Translations under genes and position numbers: made by a program
Part shown: positions 59,110-64,000 of the stretch, in pieces
Numbering within the stretch: the first letter of the stretch is position 1
Layout: every line of letters begins with the position of its first letter
The notes under the pieces: generated by a model
The model's input: the letters and a program-made list of their open reading frames with translations, nothing else
Told to the model about the DNA's origin: nothing
Databases searched by the model: none
From: Rhizaria sp. SCN 62-66
Lineage: Eukaryota > Rhizaria, unplaced
Assembly (NCBI GenBank): GCA_001724265.1
Contig: MEDY01000252.1
Coordinates: 1 to 64,000, forward strand
DNA length: 64,000 bases
Direction of reading: 5' to 3'

Positions 59110-60397
59110 CGAGGCGGCCTGGGACGCCCCCGAGTCGCACATCGGCGTCGCCAAGACGCTCAACGCCTCGCTGCCCAACTCGCACATCCTCGACCAGTAC
59201 GCCAACCAGTCCAACCCGCTGGCGCACTACGACGGCACGGCCGAGGAGCTGCTCGCGCAGTGCGACGGCAAGATCGACTACCTGATCGCCACGGCCGGCA
59301 CTGGCGGCACCATCTCGGGCATTGCCAAGAAGCTCAAGGAGAAGATCCCCTCCATCCAGGTACGTCTAAGTCGACATGTCTCACGCATATAGCTTGCTAA
59401 TGGAATTATACGTATATACTAAGGTGTACCGCTTTATCTTATAACTTTCTTTTTCCGTTCTATTGCTATTTACGTTTATATCATCTCACAACATATCGTT
59501 TTCTATCGCTTTGTATCTTATTTTCTCGCCTGTAACTCTGCGATTGTACGCGACTGTATTGTGCCCCTCCTCCAGATCATCGGCGTCGACCCCGTGGGCT
59601 CGATCCTGGCGCTGCCCGAGTCGCTTAACGTGTCTGACATCTCGACGTACCACGTCGAGGGCATCGGCTATGACTTCATCCCCGACGTGCTCAAGCGTGA
59701 GTACATCGACAAGTGGGTCAAGACCCGTGACGCCGAGTCCTTCACCATGGCCCGCCGCCTCATCCGCCAGGAGGGCCTCCTCTGCGGCGGCTCCTCCGGC
59801 GCCTGCATGGCGGCCGCTGTGCGCGCCATCAAGGACCTCAAGATCGGCAAGGACAAGCGCGTCGTCGTCATCTTCGCCGACTCTGTCCGCAACTACATGG
59901 GCAAGTTCCTCTCTGACGAGTGGATGGTCGAGAACGGCTTCATGGCGCCCCCCAAGCTCAACGCACCCTGGGCTGACCGCACCGTGGGCTCGCTGGCTCT
60001 TCACGCGCCTCTCACTGTTGCGCCCACCATCTCGGCCGCGGCCTGCATCGAGATCATGAAGAAGAACGGCTTCGACCAGATGCCCGTCGTCTCGGCCGAG
60101 GGCACGCTCCTGGGCGTGGTGACCATCGGCAACCTCGCCTCCCGCCTCGCCAATGCGCGCATCACGCCCGACTCGCCGATCGAGGCCGCGATGTTCAAGC
60201 AGTTCAAGCGCGTGACCGCGGCCACGACTCTCGGCGAGCTGTCGGTTATCTTCGACCGCGACCACTACGCCATCGCCACCGTCAAGTCATCGCACGTCAA
60301 CGCCGAGGGCGTGACGGAGGAGAAGGAGATGTGCTCCGGCGTCGTCACCCGCATCGACCTCGTCAACTTCATCACCGAGTTCAACAAGACCGCGTAA
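58554..60397 (+). CDS. CBS: Cystathionine beta-synthase (haem-less type, two C-terminal CBS domains)
   Basis: Exons 58554-58812, 58983-59359 and 59576-60397 (both donors GTACGT) give 485 residues ending in TAA. A PLP-fold II enzyme condensing serine and homocysteine to cystathionine. Visible: [21 protein letters not shown] with the PLP lysine, PTSGNTGIGMA (PLP/substrate loop), [18 protein letters not shown] (phosphate-binding loop), [13 protein letters not shown] and [10 protein letters not shown]. Two CBS repeats follow ([21 protein letters not shown]; final [13 protein letters not shown]). There is no N-terminal haem-binding extension with Cys/His as in animals, so it resembles yeast and trypanosomatid forms. 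Codon use is strongly biased to C-ending codons, implying high expression; no TAG occurs. Start is the first ATG after a pyrimidine-rich leader. Confidence 0.95.
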
Positions 60398-61400
60398 GCA
60401 CGCGTACCCAACCATGCGTACCTTGAGTGAGAGAGAAAGGGTAGTTCTGCCTGACTTCTCTTCTCGCCTGCTAACGTCTTGCTGTAGCTTTTCTTCGTAG
60501 TCCTACCAGTGATGATATTTGTTTGATCGATTCCTTTCTTTTTCTGTTTTTATTTTTTTGTCTCCCACTGCAAACGCTAAACAAGACACACTTGGCACTA
60601 ACACGTGTAAGTTTGTTGTTGCTTTTCAGCGTCTGTGGTGGCCGGCAACGGGCGACTGTGACATGTTCAGTTCAGCGCCGTGACTGGTCTCACTGCTACC
60701 TATCAATACCGCGAAGCGGCAAAACCAAACACCCCCCAACAACGTACGGCGACAACAAAGCTACCACCAGACAAGCCACAGCAGCAGCAGCAGCGCGAAT
60801 TCATGTGTTGCTATGCTAGTGCTGTCGCTTTTTTAAATGTTGTTGCCTGTATTTTTTATCTAGGGTTTTGCTGCTTTGCGTGATATTTCTGACGCATACT
60901 CGAGGCGACCGTGTTCAAAGTGACGCGTAACGAAACAACGACTTCAATCTCTTTTGTTGTTGTTGATCTATTTGTTGCGCGTTGCTTGGCTTGTTTGTAA
61001 AGGTGGTTTCACCGGAGCGGATATTTTAACAAAACACGCGTACTTTATAACACTATAAAAGTGTACATCAGTACAAGCAGGAGTGAATTTTACGAAATTC
61101 CCACACTGTGTGTTTTTATTGGCGTTCCAAGTCATATTGGAGCGCTAACTCTTCTTTCGTGGCCGCGGCTTGCACAGGCGCACTGTCGTAAGCTACTAAA
61201 CATGTCAGCGCGACTGTGATTACTCTCCAGTGTTGTTCTACACTGTAAGGCCTTTATCAGTTGTGTTGATGTAGTAGGACTTACACACATACGCAGAACG
61301 AACAAACGAAATGGCAGCCAACAGGAATCTGTATCTGTTGCTCAGGTTGACGTTTGTTTCACTAGGCGTGTGTGTGTCTTTGGGTAGGGGCGCGACGTAT

Positions 61401-61434
61401 GTGAGATCTCACGCGTGCTCGCAGTTATAAAAGG
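61401..61434 (+). promoter_or_regulatory. Palindrome plus TATA box, possible promoter of an unknown transcript
   Basis: GTGAGATCTCAC (61401-61412) is a perfect 12-bp palindrome; TATAAAAGG follows at 61426-61434. The same TATA form precedes the KBP gene. It lies in a region where both flanking genes end, so it does not serve either of them in the usual way. Confidence 0.35.
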
Positions 61435-61482
61435 ACCCGTGACCGACTCGTTTGTTTTTGTTTTTCCGAGTTCTAAGGTGTC

Positions 61483-61602
61483 ATGTGTTTTTTGTGCAGC
61501 TTTTATAACGCAATTTCAATCAGTGATGAAAGTATCTGTTGTTGTTCCAATCAGCAGCAGAGAACAATGAGTGTATGTATTAATGTCACGACTGCTCGTT
61601 AA
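61483..61602 (+). CDS. Possible 39-residue Cys-rich microprotein
   Basis: An ATG about 50 nt after the TATA-like element opens a 39-codon frame ending in TAA, with six Cys residues (MCFLCSF..., SICCCSN...). No homology is recognised and such a frame can arise by chance; it is listed only because of the upstream TATA box. Confidence 0.15.
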   Translation: MCFLCSFYNAISISDESICCCSNQQQRTMSVCINVTTAR

Positions 61603-61887
61603 TAGTATTCCGTATTCCGTACACACACAATATGCTACATATCTTTTCTCTTCTATAAGTATGTTTATATCTCTCAAGAATACACTCCATCACGCTTCAT
61701 CAAGTCTACTAATCACACAGCAACAACTGACGGCGGCATCCCTTGAGCTTATGCTTGACAGAAGAAAATTGACACTTGAGTTATCACTAAATATCATTGT
61801 TTGTATTCACTTTCAACAGAAAGACACAAAACAAACTCACAACTAACATATTACTCGCAGTCTAACTGCGTGTCGCTTGCTTAAGCT

Positions 61888-62337
61888 TTACTGAGGGAAG
61901 GAGAAGGACTCCGGGAGGCCGAGGAAGGCCTTGACCTTGCCGTGGTCCTCGTATGTCTCCCCCTCGACCAGGCGCTCCTCGCTGACCTGGCTCTGGGCGA
62001 CGTCCCACTTGTAGAGCGTAGGCACGGCCGTGAGCTTGATCAGCGGGTCCCGCTTGAACGGGTGGCCGCCGGGCTGGCGGTAAGTCGCGCGCGCGAGCGG
62101 GCACAGCACCATCGTGTCGCCCTCGAGCGCGCCTGACGGCTGAAACAGCGCCGAGAGCATGTTCTCGGCCGCCACGCAGTCGCCGCACCAGGGCTTGCCG
62201 GCCTCATGAGCGGTCGTGATCATCAGGTACACCTTGGCCTTGTCGTTGCTCTTGGCGGCGGTGGCGACGGCGGAGACCATCTTGGCCTGGAAGTCGGAGG
62301 CGTCGGCGGCGACGTCGACGAGGGTAACGATGGGCAT
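61888..62337 (-). CDS. TXNDC17: TXNDC17/TRP14-like thioredoxin-fold protein
   Basis: 149 residues from ATG 62337 to TAA 61888. The motif GKPWCGDCVAAE matches the WCxDC site of TXNDC17 (human WCPDC), a cytosolic disulfide reductase of the thioredoxin system; ALIKL-type and VPTLYKWD strands follow, with VPT holding the cis-Pro. Length is close to the human protein (123). The frame is open upstream to another ATG at 62436, adding 33 residues rich in Arg and Ser with no acids, which look like a mitochondrial targeting peptide. The gene may thus make a cytosolic and a mitochondrial form. Codons are strongly biased (high expression) and there is no TAG. It shares a divergent promoter region of about 0.8 kb with RPT1. 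Confidence 0.85.
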   Translation of the reverse strand: MPIVTLVDVAADASDFQAKMVSAVATAAKSNDKAKVYLMITTAHEAGKPWCGDCVAAENMLSALFQPSGALEGDTMVLCPLARATYRQPGGHPFKRDPLIKLTAVPTLYKWDVAQSQVSEERLVEGETYEDHGKVKAFLGLPESFSFPQ

Positions 62338-62436
62338 GCTGGGAGTGGCGGCGAAGAGCAGAGAGCGCGACAGGGGGGCACAGCGAGACGACGGCAAGCG
62401 GGAGGAACAGGAGATTCGGGACAAAGAACGAAACAT

Positions 62437-63160
62437 CGGGAGACTAAAGGGGATGAGATATGCCTGACGTGTGAGTACTTCCAGAAGATATCGTAAATTT
62501 TTTAAAGAGAAAACTGCATGAAAGTCTTGCATAACGCACAATTGTCGCCATTATCGGAGAGCAAATTAAGATATGGCGTGTTTTGATATCTTGATTGACG
62601 GTCGCCTGGTGCTGTCTTTTTTGCGAACCTGTCGTTTGACCACAAAAAAAGACGAGAACAACGTCTCGCTGGTCTTGGTCTTTGGAGTGTCCATTGTACG
62701 ACATACATCCACAAATAACGCTTGCAGTGGTAGTATCACTCTATTCTTAGATGGATCTTTAAATGATTGTTATTGCTGCGCTTGCTGGCTCAGGCATTGG
62801 GCTGGGGCATCTCCTGCAGATCTGGGTCACAACAACAACGCTCGTCCTCCCAATGCCCACACTACTTCCCCTCTACAAACCTCAGCCTCGCTGCTGTGTT
62901 TAACATTTGGTCTTTAGCCTTTCGTGTTGGCGCAGTTTATCTTTTTAGTGGTGCTGCTTTTTGCCATGCTAGGCTCAGCCATGGCTCCCTAGAAGGCTTG
63001 GCAGTGATATCATCAACACATCTCACCTCAAATCAAACCAGTCCTCACTCCATCGCCTCTCTTGTCCTTATTTCCTTGCGCTTTCCTCTGTTTTTGTTTG
63101 ACTCTCTCTGCCCACCGCTATCTGCGCCTTGCTCTTGCTACATCAGGAGACATCGTCGCA
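62437..63160. promoter_or_regulatory. Divergent promoter region of the TXNDC17-like and RPT1 genes
   Basis: About 0.7 kb without a convincing ORF. The stretch before the RPT1 start is rich in CT tracts. No clear TATA box was seen. Confidence 0.45.
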
Positions 63161-64000
63161 ATGTCGGCCCCGAACAAGGACGACAAGGCGATCCCGATCC
63201 CGATTCCTCGCGACGACGCGACTGAGAAGAAGGACGACACCACGCCCTCCTCCGTCACGGACCCCAAGCGGCCCGGCGACGACCTCGCTTCGGCGTCGAC
63301 GCGCCCGCTGGATGAGGACGACATCGCCGTGCTCAAGACCTACGCCGCGGGGCCCTACACCAACTCGATCAAGAAGCTCGAGGACGAGGTCAAGTCCCTC
63401 GTCGGCAAGGTCAACACGCTCAAGGGCGTCAAGGAGAGCGACACGGGTCTCTCCCCGCCCTCGCAGTGGGACCTGGTCGCGGACAAGCAGATGATGATGA
63501 TGGAGCAGACGCTCCAGGTCGCCCGCTGCACCAAAATCATCGCCCCTAACACCCCCCAGGTACGTCTCCGGCCTCGCCAACATAACCGTGCTAGTTTTAC
63601 CATACCCTACATTTGAAGCCAAAGATCGCCTCGCGTGGGATTGATTTTGTGCCATGATGTTAATTGTTGCTGTATTTACCTGTTCTTCTTATTATATCTC
63701 TCTGTAATAATATCCTCCTCACACACATAACACTATCGCCTCCGTATTTGTGTTCCCTGCAGGCCAAGTACATGGTCAACGTGAAGCAGATCGCCAAGTA
63801 CGTCGTCGGCCTCGCCGAGCGCGTGTCCCCGACCGACATCGAGGAGGGCATGCGCGTCGGCGTCGAGCGCCAGAACAAGCTCTCGATCCATCTCCCGCTC
63901 CCGCCCAAGATCGACCCCTCGGTCACCATGATGACCGTCGAGGAGAAGCCCGACGTGACGTACAACGACGTCGGCGGCTGCAAGGAGCAGATCCAGAAGA
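63161..64000 (+). CDS. RPT1: 26S proteasome regulatory ATPase RPT1/PSMC2 (partial, runs off the window)
   Basis: Exon 1 is 63161-63559 and exon 2 starts at 63763 and continues past the edge; the intron has donor GTACGT and acceptor CTGCAG, phase 0. The N-terminus matches RPT1: acidic head with [33 protein letters not shown], then [32 protein letters not shown] and [31 protein letters not shown]. This is the coiled coil and OB fold before the AAA module; Walker motifs lie outside the window. It is one of six ATPases that unfold ubiquitylated substrates into the proteasome. Codon usage is very biased, as expected for an abundant protein, and no TAG is present. Confidence 0.95.

Larger units (their letters stand above)
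60398..61887. other. Convergent intergenic region with an orphan TATA-like element
   Basis: 1.5 kb between the 3' ends of CBS and the TXNDC17-like gene. Besides the TATA/palindrome pair at 61401-61434 and a 39-codon ORF after it, nothing gene-like was found. Confidence 0.5.

Noticed and set aside
61520-61730. C/D-box snoRNA (GTGATGA followed by CTGA)
   Set aside because: The only CTGA is about 200 nt away, with no terminal stem, so the match is not better than chance.
1-64000. CRISPR arrays, insertion sequences, retroelements, viral genes
   Set aside because: No spaced direct-repeat array, transposase, reverse transcriptase, integrase or capsid-like frame was seen.

Overview
The window is nuclear DNA from a eukaryotic microbe (a protist). 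The evidence is spliceosomal introns of about 100-390 nt, GC-rich exons in AT-rich intergenic DNA, long Ser/Ala/Gly/Asn/Gln runs inside otherwise conserved proteins, Pol III tRNA genes with T-run terminators, and a purely eukaryotic gene set. There are no operons; neighbouring genes are convergent, divergent or tandem with separate promoters. I cannot name the species.

Main result: UAG is read as an amino acid here. Six of the sixteen larger genes are interrupted in frame by 13 stop codons, and all 13 are TAG (first bases or coordinates: 818, 2245, 2332 on +; 14578, 16951, 17137, 19309, 19447, 19624, 20782, 46858, 56214 on -; 50427 on +). No in-frame TAA or TGA occurs in any of the gene models, about 15,400 codons. 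All 15 visible gene ends use TAA (11) or TGA (4), never TAG. Where homology or an internal repeat allows a comparison, TAG sits at Glu-like positions, so Glu (or Gln) is my best guess; Leu is not excluded.

Layout. 1-136: tail of a highly expressed basic protein. 548-3978 (+): nucleoredoxin-like domain fused to a WD40-like region. 4088-8139 (-): B-box/TRIM-like protein. 8630-8917: two related tRNA genes, one with an insert in the anticodon loop. 9458-11888 (-): MFSD4-like transporter. 12639-18463 (-): DEAH11/12-type helicase-RBR protein with degenerate motifs. 18968-21789 (-): PHD/EGLN-type prolyl hydroxylase. 22043-25477 (+): KIF-binding protein. 26839-33316 (-): CDK8-like kinase carrying about 1,430 extra residues between HRD and DFG. 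33767-37858 (+): PRMT5. 38254-40686 (-): tepsin/MTV1, the AP-4 accessory protein. 42552-46965 (-): unrecognised protein with a tandemly duplicated F-box-like module. 48870-50942 (+): GNAT acetyltransferase. 51638-57509 (-): OCRL/INPP5B-like 5-phosphatase-ASH-RhoGAP. 58554-60397 (+): cystathionine beta-synthase. 61888-62337 (-): TXNDC17-like thioredoxin. 63161 to the edge (+): 26S proteasome ATPase RPT1.

The genes do not form one pathway; they are a housekeeping mix of transcription (CDK8), methylation (PRMT5), trafficking (tepsin, OCRL), motor and mitochondrial biology (KBP), redox and sulfur metabolism (CBS, TXNDC17, NXN), oxygen/2OG hydroxylation, and proteolysis (RPT1, RBR, B-box). A second genome-wide oddity is the splice donor: 19 of 21 placed introns have C at +4 (GTACGT type) instead of the usual GTAAGT.
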